Under the pieces are notes generated by a model. It did not search any database and had not been told where the DNA came from. It was given only the letters and a program-made list of their open reading frames with translations. DNA of 64,000 bases, taken from the NCBI GenBank assembly GCA_021732025.1, contig JAKFVU010000056.1, positions 60,643-124,642 on the forward strand, written 5' to 3'. Shown here piece after piece: positions 7,564 through 16,148 of the stretch. Position 1 is the stretch's first letter. Every line of letters begins with the position of its first letter. Both the position numbers and the translations under genes were made by a program. Source of the stretch: Candidatus Obscuribacterales bacterium. GTDB taxonomy: Bacteria; Cyanobacteriota; Vampirovibrionia; Obscuribacterales; Obscuribacteraceae.

Positions 7564-8244
7564 TTAGGCGGAAGCGCCACCCATATCACCGCTGGTTGCT
7601 GGAGTAGCAACAGCTTTGGTGCGCTTGGCGCCAGCTTTCTTAGCTGGTTTCTTAGCAGCAGCTTTCTTAGCTGGAGCTTTTTTAGCAACAGCTTTCTTAG
7701 GAGCAGCTTTCTTAGCTACAGTCTTCTTAGGAGCAGCTTTCTTAGCAACTGTTTTCTTAGCAGCGGCTTTCTTAGGAGCGGCTTTCTTAGCTACAGTTTT
7801 CTTAGCAGCAGCTTTCTTAGGAGCAGCTTTCTTAGCTACAGTTTTCTTAGCAGCAGCTTTCTTAGGAGCAGCTTTCTTAGCAACTGTCTTCTTAGCAGCT
7901 ACTTTCTTAGGAGCAGCTTTCTTAGCGGTTGCTTTCTTTGCAGTTGCTTTCTTTGGAGCAGCTTTTTTAGCAGCAGTCTTCTTAGGAGCAGCTTTCTTAG
8001 CTACAGCTTTTTTAACAGCGGCTTTCTTAGGAGCAGCTTTCTTAGCTACAGCTTTTTTAACAGCAGCTTTCTTAGGAGCAGCTTTTTTAGCAGCGGCTTT
8101 CTTAGGAGCAGCTTTCTTGGTTACTTTCTTAGCAGCGGCTTTCTTAGGCTTAGCTGCAGTACCGGTTGACTCTTCAGCCATAGCGGCAGCAGGAGAGATC
8201 TTTGCTCTCTTAGCGGTTTTCTTCTTGGTTGGCTTGGTTGCCAT
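7564..8244 (-). CDS. Histone H1-like Lys/Ala/Pro repeat protein
   Basis: 226 aa, almost entirely Lys, Ala, Pro, Thr and Val, in repeats of the type '[15 protein letters not shown]' (unit 5-15 aa, roughly residues 30-200). This resembles the C-terminal domain of eukaryotic histone H1 and the bacterial HC1/HctB/AlgP-type proteins, which bind and compact DNA without sequence specificity. There is no globular domain. A strong ribosome site (GGGAGG) precedes the ATG, suggesting high expression. The DNA is correspondingly repetitive (tandem 15- to 45-base units), so copy number is likely to vary between strains. The plus-strand open frame over the same bases is a shadow. Nucleoid compaction is inferred from composition only. 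Confidence 0.85.
   Translation of the reverse strand: MATKPTKKKTAKRAKISPAAAMAEESTGTAAKPKKAAAKKVTKKAAPKKAAAKKAAPKKAAVKKAVAKKAAPKKAAVKKAVAKKAAPKKTAAKKAAPKKATAKKATAKKAAPKKVAAKKTVAKKAAPKKAAAKKTVAKKAAPKKAAAKKTVAKKAAPKKAAAKKTVAKKAAPKKTVAKKAAPKKAVAKKAPAKKAAAKKPAKKAGAKRTKAVATPATSGDMGGASA
7660..8130. repeat. Tandem coding repeats within the histone-like gene
   Basis: Short direct repeats built on the unit GCAGCTTTCTTAGGAGC and variants, in phase with the Lys/Ala/Pro protein repeats. They arise from coding redundancy and probable slippage, not from a CRISPR or mobile element. Confidence 0.8.
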
Positions 8245-8951
8245 TTAGTTTTCCTCCCTTGGAAATCAATCTGGTGGGCAGGAACTTTCGCAGACACAAG
8301 CTGGAAAAGAATCCCTAATATTGAACGCTTGACCTAGACGATATCTAATGAACTACTAAAGTGACTCGAAATTGCTACTTCATATTGATGTATCAACTGC
8401 GTCTCAAATTTGATTGCCATTGATCGCTTTGACTAAACGCTAACTACCACCGTCTTTTTTGTAGAGACATCATTTTAAAAAAATGACACTCAATTACTTT
8501 CACACCACACGTGCCATAGATTACATTCGAATGGAATAAATTGCAATATAGAGATCTCTGCTTAGTTACTAACCAACAGTCACATTGAAGTGCGATCAGG
8601 TCGCAAGCAACTAATTGAGCACCACTCGAAACAGTGATGACAAGCCACTTCTACAAAGATAGAGAGCGCAAGTGGTACCACTTCAAATTGCTAGATTTGC
8701 TTGAAAAAATATTTTTCGGAACTGTCACAAAAAAAAGAAATTGATTGCATCGGAGAGAAAATTGATCGACCTAGCAGCAGATCAGATCGTCTGATTTCGT
8801 GATCAGTTAGTTCGATACCACTCTCGGTGACGCTCAGTTATCAAGCGTGAGAACGAGTTCACTAAGCTGCTAATTGCCCGCACGGCGGCTCAATTCTGAG
8901 CTTCAACCAGTAGCGCAAAATTGAAAGCAATTCGTGGTCTGCAATGTTGGG
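8245..8951. other. 707-base gene-free region
   Basis: AT-rich sequence between the histone-like gene and the end of the deaminase gene. I found no open frame of note, tRNA, terminator-like hairpin or long repeat. It should contain the promoter and leader of the histone-like gene near its left end. It is the longest non-coding stretch in an otherwise dense window. Confidence 0.5.
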
Positions 8952-9944
8952 CTAAAGGAAACGAGAAGTTCCAACGAATCCGAAAGCAGATCTAAATGCT
9001 TCACCCTGAATCTCTTTCAATTGGCGAAAATCAATTACGTCGTTGTCGATCAAGCGTTCATATTCACCAGGCAATGTACAAGGTGAGGGGTTCCTTCCGG
9101 GGTTGTCTGTGCACACCGCAATGGCAACCCCAGCTTCCCTACAGCGGTTAAACACAGTCTTTAGTTCAGAAAAATCTTTGAGCACTCCGGTCTGTTTATA
9201 ACTGGTCGGACAAACCTCCAAAGTGATCTGTCTCTTCGAAAGCTCTTTGAGCATGCTCGGTTTTTGCAACGGAATGTGTATGCCGTGACCAATGCGATCA
9301 AGGGTAGCGAAATATCGAGGATCGACATTGTCGATGCTTGTCTCACCCAAGTGACACGTGGTCTTCAAACCTGAGGCACGAGCCCGAGCCATGAGCTTGA
9401 TCCACTCTTCAGTCTTTTCAGTATTGATTTCAGGTCCTGCAAGATCGACGCCGACCACAGGTCCAAGATTGTCTAAAGCAACCTTGAGAATGGCTTCGTT
9501 GATCTTGAGCGGCAACCTTCTGTCAAAACAAAGGATCTGCTTAACAGTAATCGGATAGTCAGCTGGCCTTAAGTTCATAGTGATCACCTCAACAATGAGG
9601 TGCATCTGCGCCAATCGTTTTGCTGGAGTGAGCTTGTGGTCTGTGCGGAAATAAGGGTTGTAGCGCAACTCTAAATATTGAAGATTTTCAAAGGTGTATG
9701 CACCGCGGCATAGTCTCAGACAAAAATATGGAAGGTGTTCAAGGCTTTGCAGTTCTTCAACCAGTGAGTGAATTTTGACGAACTCTTCTAACGTGCGACA
9801 AGGTCGAGTGAACCAATTGTAAAAGCCATCGTAATCAGGAAAGTAATTGAGAATAGGATGGTCGGTCCTACGCAAGAACTTATAGATGATCCGAGGATGC
9901 AGGGCTCCACCAAGGTGCCTGTGAAGATCCGCATATAAAGCCAT
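8952..9944 (-). CDS. Adenosine deaminase family protein
   Basis: Metal-dependent amidohydrolase-fold enzyme of the adenosine/adenine deaminase group (330 aa, family size). The zinc motifs are present: 'HRHLGG' near the N-terminus (HxH), 'TCHLGET' in the middle (His plus the catalytic Glu), 'RIGHGIHIP' and 'VCTDNPG'. The last motif has Asn where many family members have a second Asp (SDDP/TDDP), which may alter substrate preference. 'VVGVDLAGPE' matches the barrel strand before the third ligand. No signal peptide, so likely cytosolic purine salvage or nucleoside deamination. The exact substrate cannot be read from sequence. Confidence 0.85.
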   Translation of the reverse strand: MALYADLHRHLGGALHPRIIYKFLRRTDHPILNYFPDYDGFYNWFTRPCRTLEEFVKIHSLVEELQSLEHLPYFCLRLCRGAYTFENLQYLELRYNPYFRTDHKLTPAKRLAQMHLIVEVITMNLRPADYPITVKQILCFDRRLPLKINEAILKVALDNLGPVVGVDLAGPEINTEKTEEWIKLMARARASGLKTTCHLGETSIDNVDPRYFATLDRIGHGIHIPLQKPSMLKELSKRQITLEVCPTSYKQTGVLKDFSELKTVFNRCREAGVAIAVCTDNPGRNPSPCTLPGEYERLIDNDVIDFRQLKEIQGEAFRSAFGFVGTSRFL

Positions 9945-10083
9945 TTGTGAGCCGCCTTTCGATTTCCGATGCCTAATTTTTGATTCTTGCCGAGCTGGGT
10001 AAATATCACTTGTGTGATTAATTTCTTATTCCATACCTTATATATAGAATTTCAAACTCCCAGGCAAAATACCAGAAAAACTG

Positions 10084-10725
10084 ATGAAATCTTTTACCCA
10101 ACTATTCGCTTGTCAAATCACTGCACTGACATTATTTGCAGCTACCATTGCGCCGGCTTGTGCCCAAAACGATCCAATCGTGATCTTGCAGACCACTAAA
10201 GGTCGCATCGTCATCAGAGTGTTTCGCAATATGGTCCCCTATACGGCTAACAATTTTCTTGACCTTGTCTCTCGTGGATATTACGACGGTAAGTCTTTTC
10301 ACCGGGTAGAAGGTTGGGTCGTTCAAGGGGGTTGTCCATACGGCAATGGCCAGGGTAACTACACCGACCCTGATACGGGTAGAGAGAGGTTCATTCGTCT
10401 AGAAATCAACCGCAACCTCAATCATAACTCGGCTGGAGTGGTGGCCATGGCTCGCGGGCAAGGCCTTGATTCAGCTAGCTGCCAGTTTTACATTTTGAAG
10501 AAACCGATGTCACAACTGAACGGCAAATATGCTGTATTTGGAGGAGTTGTGGACGGCCTCAATAACATTTATCGCATCGCTCCGGGTGACCGCATCATCT
10601 CTGCGCAAATCGCCGGCGGGCAGGCGCAGCGTAGCGCTAATCAAGATCAAGGCGAAGCCGCCACTCCCACCCCAACCGCTGCCTCGGGAGAGAGTAAAGA
10701 AGCCACAGGAGCAAGCGGATTCTAA
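10084..10725 (+). CDS. Exported cyclophilin-type peptidyl-prolyl isomerase
   Basis: Cyclophilins catalyse cis-trans isomerisation of X-Pro bonds. The first ~27 residues form a Sec signal peptide ending in 'APACAQ', so it acts outside the cytoplasm. The cyclophilin core follows: 'PYTANNFLDLVSRGYYDG', 'FHRVEGWVVQGG', 'NSAGVVAMARG', 'SASCQFYILKK' and 'LNGKYAVFGGVVDG'. The active-site Phe-His-Arg and Gln positions are conserved. A Ser/Thr/Pro/Ala-rich tail of ~45 residues ends the protein. Its stop codon overlaps the end of the convergent eutB gene by a few bases. The family call is secure; clients are unknown. Confidence 0.92.
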   Translation: MKSFTQLFACQITALTLFAATIAPACAQNDPIVILQTTKGRIVIRVFRNMVPYTANNFLDLVSRGYYDGKSFHRVEGWVVQGGCPYGNGQGNYTDPDTGRERFIRLEINRNLNHNSAGVVAMARGQGLDSASCQFYILKKPMSQLNGKYAVFGGVVDGLNNIYRIAPGDRIISAQIAGGQAQRSANQDQGEAATPTPTAASGESKEATGASGF

Positions 10726-12098
10726 AGCGAAAATCTCTTGGGTAAGTAGCTTGGATCGCCTGCATTCTTAGTGAGCTTACCGTCCTTGAGTAAGTCTACC
10801 GACTGAAGCCAAACCTCAAATTCAGGCGCTGGCAAAAGCTGATGAATTTCTCGCAGAGCGGCGATGTCGTGAAAACTCGTACTTTGATACGAGAGCATTA
10901 CATCATCTCCCATGGGCACACCCATAAAGTAATTCACTCCTGCTGCAGTGAGCAGAATCGTCAAATTCTCCAAATCGTTTTGGTCAGCGTCCATGTGATT
11001 GGTGTAGCAAGCATCTACACCCATAGGTAGGCCAAGCAACTTAGCCATAAAGTGATCTTCTAGGCCGGCTCTGATCATTTGGCGGCCATCAGCAAGATAT
11101 TCAGGGCCAATAAAACCGACGACATCGTTCACTAGAAAAGGATTGAAACAGCGGGCTAGAGCATAACAGCGAGCTTCCATTGTGAGCTGATCGGCGCCAA
11201 AGTGAGAGAGTGATGAAAGTTCAGATCCCTGTCCTGTTTCGAAATACATGAAAGGCAACTGGTTTGATATTTCTTTTTTTCCGAGGGCACACGCCTCTCG
11301 TATCAAATCAAGGTCAATGCCAAAAGCTTTGTTGCCCTTTTCACTGCCAGCAATACTCTGAAAAATCAGACCCGCTGGAGCACCTCGCTCAATCGCTTTC
11401 ATCTGTGTAGTGATATGCGAGAGAATGCAGTTTTGGGTCGGAATTTTCAGTTGATCGATGATCTTATGAGTTTCTTCAAGGAGACGGCCCACAGTATCTG
11501 CGCTGTCATAGACAGGATTGATACCAATGACTGCGTCACCAACTCCATAAGACAATCCTTCGAAAATCGATGCTTTGATGCCATCGATAGAATCACTAGG
11601 ATGATTCGGTTGCAAGCGAGAGGAGAGGCGACCGCTCAAACCAAGAGTTGTTTTCGCTTGGACCACGACCTGGCATTTCTTGCCTGCCAAAATCAAATCT
11701 ATGTTTGACATGAGCTTTGCCACGGCGGCGACCATCTCACCGTTGAGGCCCCAGCGAATTGCCTCAATCATCTTGAGATCTGTATCGCTATCCAGTAAAA
11801 ATTCTCGCAGCTCAGCCACTGTCCAGTCTTTGATTTGAGCATAAGCAATGGGGTCGAGGCTATCGTCGATCAAGCGAGTTACTTCGTCTAAATCGTATGC
11901 AACAACTGGTTGTTCGCGCAAAGCCGAGAGTGGCAATTGACTCAAAACTGATTTGGCAGCTATGCGCTCAATTTCGCTCTGACTGCCAATCTGGGCAAGT
12001 TGGTCACCTGATTTTTCTTCATTGGCTTGGGCCAGCACGTGCTTGATCTCAGCGAACTGATAATTGCGACCGGCGATCTTAGTATCAAGCTTGATCAA
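10722..12098 (-). CDS. eutB: Ethanolamine ammonia-lyase large subunit EutB
   Basis: Catalytic subunit of the adenosylcobalamin-dependent lyase that converts ethanolamine to acetaldehyde and ammonia. It aligns along its whole length with EutB: 'NYQFAEIKHVLAQANEEKSG' at the start, 'TTLGLSGRLSSRLQPNHPSD', 'SYGVGDAVIGINP', 'RGAPAGLIFQSIAGSEKG' and 'CYTNHMDADQND'. I place the start at TTG 12098, preceded by AGGTGA, giving 458 aa, close to the usual 453. A longer frame upstream adds residues with no family similarity and would run into eutC on the other strand. It is divergent from eutC and eutA, unlike the usual eutABC order. No carboxysome-like shell gene is present in the window. Confidence 0.93.
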   Translation of the reverse strand: MIKLDTKIAGRNYQFAEIKHVLAQANEEKSGDQLAQIGSQSEIERIAAKSVLSQLPLSALREQPVVAYDLDEVTRLIDDSLDPIAYAQIKDWTVAELREFLLDSDTDLKMIEAIRWGLNGEMVAAVAKLMSNIDLILAGKKCQVVVQAKTTLGLSGRLSSRLQPNHPSDSIDGIKASIFEGLSYGVGDAVIGINPVYDSADTVGRLLEETHKIIDQLKIPTQNCILSHITTQMKAIERGAPAGLIFQSIAGSEKGNKAFGIDLDLIREACALGKKEISNQLPFMYFETGQGSELSSLSHFGADQLTMEARCYALARCFNPFLVNDVVGFIGPEYLADGRQMIRAGLEDHFMAKLLGLPMGVDACYTNHMDADQNDLENLTILLTAAGVNYFMGVPMGDDVMLSYQSTSFHDIAALREIHQLLPAPEFEVWLQSVDLLKDGKLTKNAGDPSYLPKRFSL

Positions 12099-12150
12099 TT
12101 TTTCACCTGCCCGAAAATTGCGCCAAAACAAATAGTGTACCCTATGACAT

Positions 12151-12867
12151 ATGCAGCTCAGAATAGAACAGCTCAAGGCTCTCACTCCCGCAAGAATCGG
12201 TGTATCTCGCAGCGGCACTCGTCCGTTGACGGCGACCTGGCTTAGCTTCAGGGCAGATCATGCCCTAGCGCGCGACGCTGTACACAGTGAAATTAGTGCC
12301 GCTTTTCTAAACGAATTTGCTTCTGCTAGACAATTTCCGCAGATCAAAACTTTGGCAGAAAGCCGCCGCGATTTCATTCTCTATCCGCCCAAAGGAAAGC
12401 GCACGGAACAAAGCACAATCGACGAACTGACAAAAGTTTGCCCTAGTGAAATAGATGTGCAAATAGTTATTAGTGATGGTCTCTCGGCTCTGGCCGTAGA
12501 AGAAAACCTAATTGATTTGCTGCCTATGCTCGAATATGGTTTCGCTCTGAGCAAGATCAATATTGGTCAAATCGTCATTGCCAAGTATGCCCGAGTTGCT
12601 ATCGCCGACCAAATAGCACATGGACTCAAGGCCAAAGTGGCCCTCAACCTAATTGGTGAACGACCTGGTTTGTCTTGCGCCAGCGGGCTAAGTGCTTACA
12701 TAACTTACAATCCCGGTCCGCACACCGTTAGCTCTGATCGCACAGTGGTCTCCAATATTCACAAAGGAGGAACACCGCCGACTGAGGCCGGTGCTTTTAT
12801 AGTGAAGACCATTGAACGAATTCTCGACAAAAAAGTGTCGGGCGTAAAATTGCAGCAACTCGGCTAG
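12151..12867 (+). CDS. eutC: Ethanolamine ammonia-lyase small subunit EutC
   Basis: Small subunit of the B12-dependent ammonia-lyase, which helps hold the cobalamin between the subunits. Family motifs: 'LTPARIGVSRSGTRPLTATW' and 'HALARDAVHSEI' near the N-terminus, 'VQIVISDGLSALAVEEN', 'LIGERPGLSCASGLSAYITY' and 'DRTVVSNIHKGGTPPTEAGA'. At 238 aa it is shorter than E. coli EutC, missing most of the N-terminal extension, as in many non-enteric versions. ATG 12151 has no strong ribosome site; the gap to eutB's start on the other strand is only 52 bases, so the promoters must overlap. eutA follows after 4 bases. Confidence 0.92.
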   Translation: MQLRIEQLKALTPARIGVSRSGTRPLTATWLSFRADHALARDAVHSEISAAFLNEFASARQFPQIKTLAESRRDFILYPPKGKRTEQSTIDELTKVCPSEIDVQIVISDGLSALAVEENLIDLLPMLEYGFALSKINIGQIVIAKYARVAIADQIAHGLKAKVALNLIGERPGLSCASGLSAYITYNPGPHTVSSDRTVVSNIHKGGTPPTEAGAFIVKTIERILDKKVSGVKLQQLG

Positions 12868-12871
12868 AGCA

Positions 12872-14317
12872 ATGAGCAACGCTCTTATTAGTGTCGGCAT
12901 AGACATTGGCACAACCACTTCGCACTTGGTTGTGACAAAGTTGACTTTCGCTAATTCATCACTGGTTAACGCCGCTCCCAATCTAGCAATTACTAAACGC
13001 GAAGTGATTTTTGAAAGTCCAGTCTTTCTCACCCCCCTCACAGCCAACGGTGAAATCGCAGCAAAGCAAACAGCAGACTTAATTGCCGAGGCGTATGACA
13101 CCATTGGTTTAAAAAAAAGCGATATTGATACCGGAGCTTTGATAATCACAGGTCAATCAGCAAGGGCCCGCAATGCCGAAGAAGTGAGTGCACATTTAGC
13201 TGATTTGGCCGGCGGCTTCGTCGTTGAGAGTGCTGGTCCACACCTTGAAAGTGCACTGGCGGCGCGGGGTTCGCAGGCCGTCGACTATTCTTGTAGAACG
13301 GCTCAGACGATCTTAAATATAGATATCGGCGGCGGTACCAGCAACTATGCCCTCATCGTCAACGGCAAAATTGTCGAGACTGCTTGCCTCAACATTGGCG
13401 GCAGAATGCTGCAATTTGATTGGTGCCAAAACACTATCACCTCAGTTAGTCAAAGCGCAAAAATAGTAATTGATGACCTGCAACTAAACCAGCTAAAGGC
13501 GGGGCAGACTATTGTAATTGACACCTTGCGACAGCTCGCTGGGCAGCTTGCCCAAACGATTTTGGCAACGGCAACAGCTGTAGCTGGTGTAAACACTTAT
13601 CCAGAACTGATGCTCACCAATGCCTTAACCAATTCGCAGCTAGCCATCGACGAAATCTGGCTCAGTGGTGGAGTAGCAAGTGTAATCGATGAAGACGATC
13701 TGACTAAGTTCGGCGATCTTGGTGTCTTATTAGGCCAGGCACTTAGGCAAGAATTGCAGAACCATCCCATTAAGTTCAAAGTAGCTCCCCGAGCCATTCG
13801 CGCTACAGTCATCGGGGCCGGTTTGCACACACTGCAACTGAGTGGATCGACAATTGGCTTTGCTTCAGAAAATTTGCCCTTGCGCAATCTCAAGCTAATT
13901 AAAATCGATGCTTCAAAGAACGGCACCCTAAGCCAACAAATTAACAGCCAGCTGCAACAGCGCGAGCACGAATGGACGAAAGCACCTGTCGCCATTGTGT
14001 TAACTGGTATTAGCCCAACAATGCTTTCATTTACCTTTCTCAAGCAGCTTGCCATTGAAATAACTCAATCTTTTGTTAGTGCAAGTGCTATGGACCCATT
14101 GGTACTTGTATCCGAAGTTGACTTAGCCATGGCGCTAAATTTGATTTTAAAAGGCTTACTGACGACTGATATAAGAATAATCACAGTCGACGGAATCAAT
14201 GTGGCAGAGGGTGATTACATCGATATCGGCCGACCAGTATCGGCCTCAGCAGACCCTAATACTCAGTCTCTTCCGATAGTAGTAAAAACACTACTATTTT
14301 ACAAATCAGATAAATGA
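12872..14317 (+). CDS. eutA: Ethanolamine ammonia-lyase reactivating factor EutA
   Basis: EutA is a chaperone-like ATPase that replaces damaged cobalamin in the ammonia-lyase. The protein (481 aa) begins with the actin/Hsp70-type phosphate motif 'VGIDIGTTTSHLVV', has a second one in 'ILNIDIGGGTSNYALI' (about residues 147-162), and shows EutA-specific segments such as 'IITGQSARARNAEEV', 'LNIGGRMLQFD' and 'DEIWLSGGVASVI'. It follows eutC with a 4-base gap and so belongs to the same transcript. Its presence indicates that the lyase in this genome is maintained as a working B12 enzyme. The stop overlaps the start of a longer, unlikely reading of the next small gene. Confidence 0.92.
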   Translation: MSNALISVGIDIGTTTSHLVVTKLTFANSSLVNAAPNLAITKREVIFESPVFLTPLTANGEIAAKQTADLIAEAYDTIGLKKSDIDTGALIITGQSARARNAEEVSAHLADLAGGFVVESAGPHLESALAARGSQAVDYSCRTAQTILNIDIGGGTSNYALIVNGKIVETACLNIGGRMLQFDWCQNTITSVSQSAKIVIDDLQLNQLKAGQTIVIDTLRQLAGQLAQTILATATAVAGVNTYPELMLTNALTNSQLAIDEIWLSGGVASVIDEDDLTKFGDLGVLLGQALRQELQNHPIKFKVAPRAIRATVIGAGLHTLQLSGSTIGFASENLPLRNLKLIKIDASKNGTLSQQINSQLQQREHEWTKAPVAIVLTGISPTMLSFTFLKQLAIEITQSFVSASAMDPLVLVSEVDLAMALNLILKGLLTTDIRIITVDGINVAEGDYIDIGRPVSASADPNTQSLPIVVKTLLFYKSDK

Positions 14318-14361
14318 TGGCAAAATGGCTCTCAGCCTTAGCACTCGGGGAAACAAAAACA

Positions 14362-14577
14362 ATGAAATCCAAAACAGTAAGTTTAGTAGCAGCAATGTCA
14401 CTAGTAGCAGTTATCGCTTCTAGCAACGCTGCCTTTGCAGCTGATGACAACAAATTTGTATCTGGCGCCAAAGCAGTGGGCAATGGCATCATGTGGGCAC
14501 CAAGAAAAATCGGTCATGGCCTTGCCGCCGGCTTCAAAGCAATGGGCAACGGCATGAAAAAGATGGTTGGTAAATAA
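14362..14577 (+). CDS. Small secreted cationic Gly-rich peptide
   Basis: 71 aa, unrecognised. The ATG at 14362 is preceded by a GGGG-containing element; an in-frame upstream start would only add residues before the signal peptide. Residues 1-26 form a typical Sec signal peptide ending 'SSNAAFA'. The mature peptide of about 45 residues is basic and amphipathic, with two similar units ('AVGNGIMWAPRKIGHG' and 'AMGNGMKKMVGK') around a GLAAGFK centre. No cysteines. It could be a membrane-active peptide, a small envelope structural protein or a surface factor; sequence alone does not decide. It sits 44 bases after eutA but looks unrelated to ethanolamine use. Confidence 0.65.
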   Translation: MKSKTVSLVAAMSLVAVIASSNAAFAADDNKFVSGAKAVGNGIMWAPRKIGHGLAAGFKAMGNGMKKMVGK

Positions 14578-14608
14578 ACAAATCGCAATCGGTGCTTCAG
14601 ACTAAGTT

Positions 14609-15205
14609 TTAATCAAACCGACAATCTAGTGCCAAAGCAGCATTCAACCTGGTCAAATATTCATCCTTAGAAATATTCTGAGCGTTGAAAGTGGCCAGGT
14701 GTTTGTTTGTATATTGGGTATCGAGCAAAATAAAACCGCGTTCTTTCATGCGCTCCACCAGAAAAACTAGTGCCACTTTTGAAGCATCAGTCATGCGGTG
14801 AAACATTGACTCACCCATGAATGCACCACCGATGCTGACACCATAGAGCCCACCCACTAGCTGACCATCAAAATAGGTTTCGACAGAATGGGCGAAGCCA
14901 TGTTGATTTAGCTGACTGTATACACGAACGATATCTTCGTTAATCCATGTTTCTTCACGATCAGCGCAGGCCCACATTACTTCTTCAAAAGCTTGATTGA
15001 CCTTGATTTCGAAGCCACCCTGACGATAGGTGCGCATCAGCCGTTTAGATACGTGAAAAAAATCGAAATCAAAAATGCAACGTGGATCAGGCGAATACCA
15101 ACTGATTTTGCCACTACTGTCGGCCATTGGAAAAATGCCCTGACAGTACAAGCGCAGCACTAAATCGGCAGTAAATTCTGGCTCTTTCTTTCGCGAGAAA
15201 ATCAC
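14609..15205 (-). CDS. aat: Leucyl/phenylalanyl-tRNA--protein transferase
   Basis: Aat adds Leu or Phe from charged tRNA to proteins with N-terminal Arg or Lys, marking them for ClpS/ClpAP degradation (N-degron pathway). The 198-aa protein has the expected order of motifs: 'LRLYCQGIFPMAD', 'ISWYSPDPRCIF', 'FEEVMWACADREETWI', 'GFAHSVETYFDGQLVGGLYG', 'GGAFMGESMFH' and 'LLDTQYTNKHLATFNAQNIS'. Length is slightly short of E. coli Aat (234 aa) but complete for the core. It is the last gene of the thyA-folA-cytochrome c-aat unit; its ATG overlaps the end of the cytochrome gene by 4 bases. Confidence 0.92.
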   Translation of the reverse strand: MIFSRKKEPEFTADLVLRLYCQGIFPMADSSGKISWYSPDPRCIFDFDFFHVSKRLMRTYRQGGFEIKVNQAFEEVMWACADREETWINEDIVRVYSQLNQHGFAHSVETYFDGQLVGGLYGVSIGGAFMGESMFHRMTDASKVALVFLVERMKERGFILLDTQYTNKHLATFNAQNISKDEYLTRLNAALALDCRFD

Positions 15206-15594
15206 GGCTTCACACTACAAGTAAGAGAGCGTATAAAGACAACTATTTGTTTTAGATCTTTTTCTGATAGTTTTTCAGGAGGAAATGGCGGCATTCCTCG
15301 TGTGACACTGCCGCGGCGAATGGTTGCCATCAATTCTTCATCACTTTGATATTTCTTGGCAAAACGCGGACCTTTTAATGGTTTGTCACCATTCAAAGAA
15401 TTGTCACCATGTGGATGACAGCCCCAGCAGGTAGCTTTGACAAACAGCATCTTGCCGGCCTTGATCTCTTCAACAGTTGGTGGCACTTTCTTGGGAACAG
15501 CTTCTATCTTTTCAGCCCAGACGAAAGCCGCCCCGATAGCCAAAAAGAAAGCAGAACCTTTCAATAGAATTTGACTGTGAGCACGCTGAGACAT
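15202..15594 (-). CDS. Small monoheme c-type cytochrome
   Basis: 130 aa. An N-terminal hydrophobic segment (about residues 10-27) acts as signal peptide or anchor. One heme c attachment motif is present ('CWGCHPHG', CxxCH), preceded by 'AGKMLFVKATC', with a later 'RGSVTRGMPPFPPE' segment that would supply the axial Met; this is a class I cytochrome c layout. It would be matured by the system II Ccs1/CcsA proteins encoded at 20.5-23 kb. Start ATG lies one base after the folA stop, and the end overlaps aat, so it is translated within the thyA-folA-aat operon, an unusual setting for an electron carrier. Partner redox proteins are unknown. Confidence 0.87.
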   Translation of the reverse strand: MSQRAHSQILLKGSAFFLAIGAAFVWAEKIEAVPKKVPPTVEEIKAGKMLFVKATCWGCHPHGDNSLNGDKPLKGPRFAKKYQSDEELMATIRRGSVTRGMPPFPPEKLSEKDLKQIVVFIRSLTCSVKP

Positions 15595-15595
15595 T

Positions 15596-16147
15596 CTATT
15601 CGGCCATCAAATATTCAGGGAAATTGAACTGATACACCTTGAAGCAGAATTCCAAATTATCTTCAGTCTCAACTTCAGAGCAAGAGAGAAGCTGAAAAAC
15701 CTGTTTGAACGGGGGCAAAAATGTGTCGCAGTCGAACACGTGACGAACCTGTGTGAGATAGAGTAAACCGCAGCTCGGATGCTGCATGGCTTCGTTATAA
15801 ACTTGGGCACCACCGATGATGAAGACTCGATCTACAGGGGCAGGAATGAGCATCTCTAGTGCTTGATCGAGCGAAGGCGAGGTAAAGTGACCTTCTGGCA
15901 TCGGATAGTTGGCATTGCTCGTGAGAACAATATTGATTCGGCCTTTAAGAGGACGATGGGCAGGCGGAATTGATTCCCAGGTCTTTCTACCCATGATAAC
16001 GGCATTCAGTACTTCTGGCACCGGTGTTGAACTGGTCAGGTCTTTGAAGTACTTCAAGTCTTTGCTAATGCGCCAAGGCAAGGCATTGTTTTTGCCAATA
16101 CCAAGATTCAAATCAGCAGCAACAATGATGTCGAATTTTTCTCTCAC
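15596..16147 (-). CDS. folA: Dihydrofolate reductase
   Basis: Reduces dihydrofolate to tetrahydrofolate with NADPH, completing the cycle driven by the thymidylate synthase encoded just upstream. The core motifs are clear: 'IIVAADLNLGIGKNNALPWR' at the N-terminus, 'VIMGRKTWESIP', 'INIVLTSN', 'VFIIGGAQVYNEAM' and 'LYLTQV'. I take GTG 16147, which starts one base after the thyA stop and gives 183 aa; a longer frame inside thyA adds non-family sequence. The GTG has no obvious ribosome site, so translational coupling to thyA is likely. Confidence 0.9.
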   Translation of the reverse strand: MREKFDIIVAADLNLGIGKNNALPWRISKDLKYFKDLTSSTPVPEVLNAVIMGRKTWESIPPAHRPLKGRINIVLTSNANYPMPEGHFTSPSLDQALEMLIPAPVDRVFIIGGAQVYNEAMQHPSCGLLYLTQVRHVFDCDTFLPPFKQVFQLLSCSEVETEDNLEFCFKVYQFNFPEYLMAE

Positions 16148-16148
16148 T

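Noticed and set aside
7660..8130. CRISPR-like repeat pattern
   Set aside because: Repeats are coding, contiguous and without unique spacers.
7616..8248. Long plus-strand open frame over the histone-like gene
   Set aside because: It is the mirror of the Lys/Ala repeats (giving Ala/Phe/Leu repeats) with no ribosome site or family; a shadow.
12099..12218. N-terminal extension of eutB up to 12218
   Set aside because: The extra residues have no EutB similarity and would overlap eutC on the other strand. TTG 12098 with AGGTGA gives the family length.
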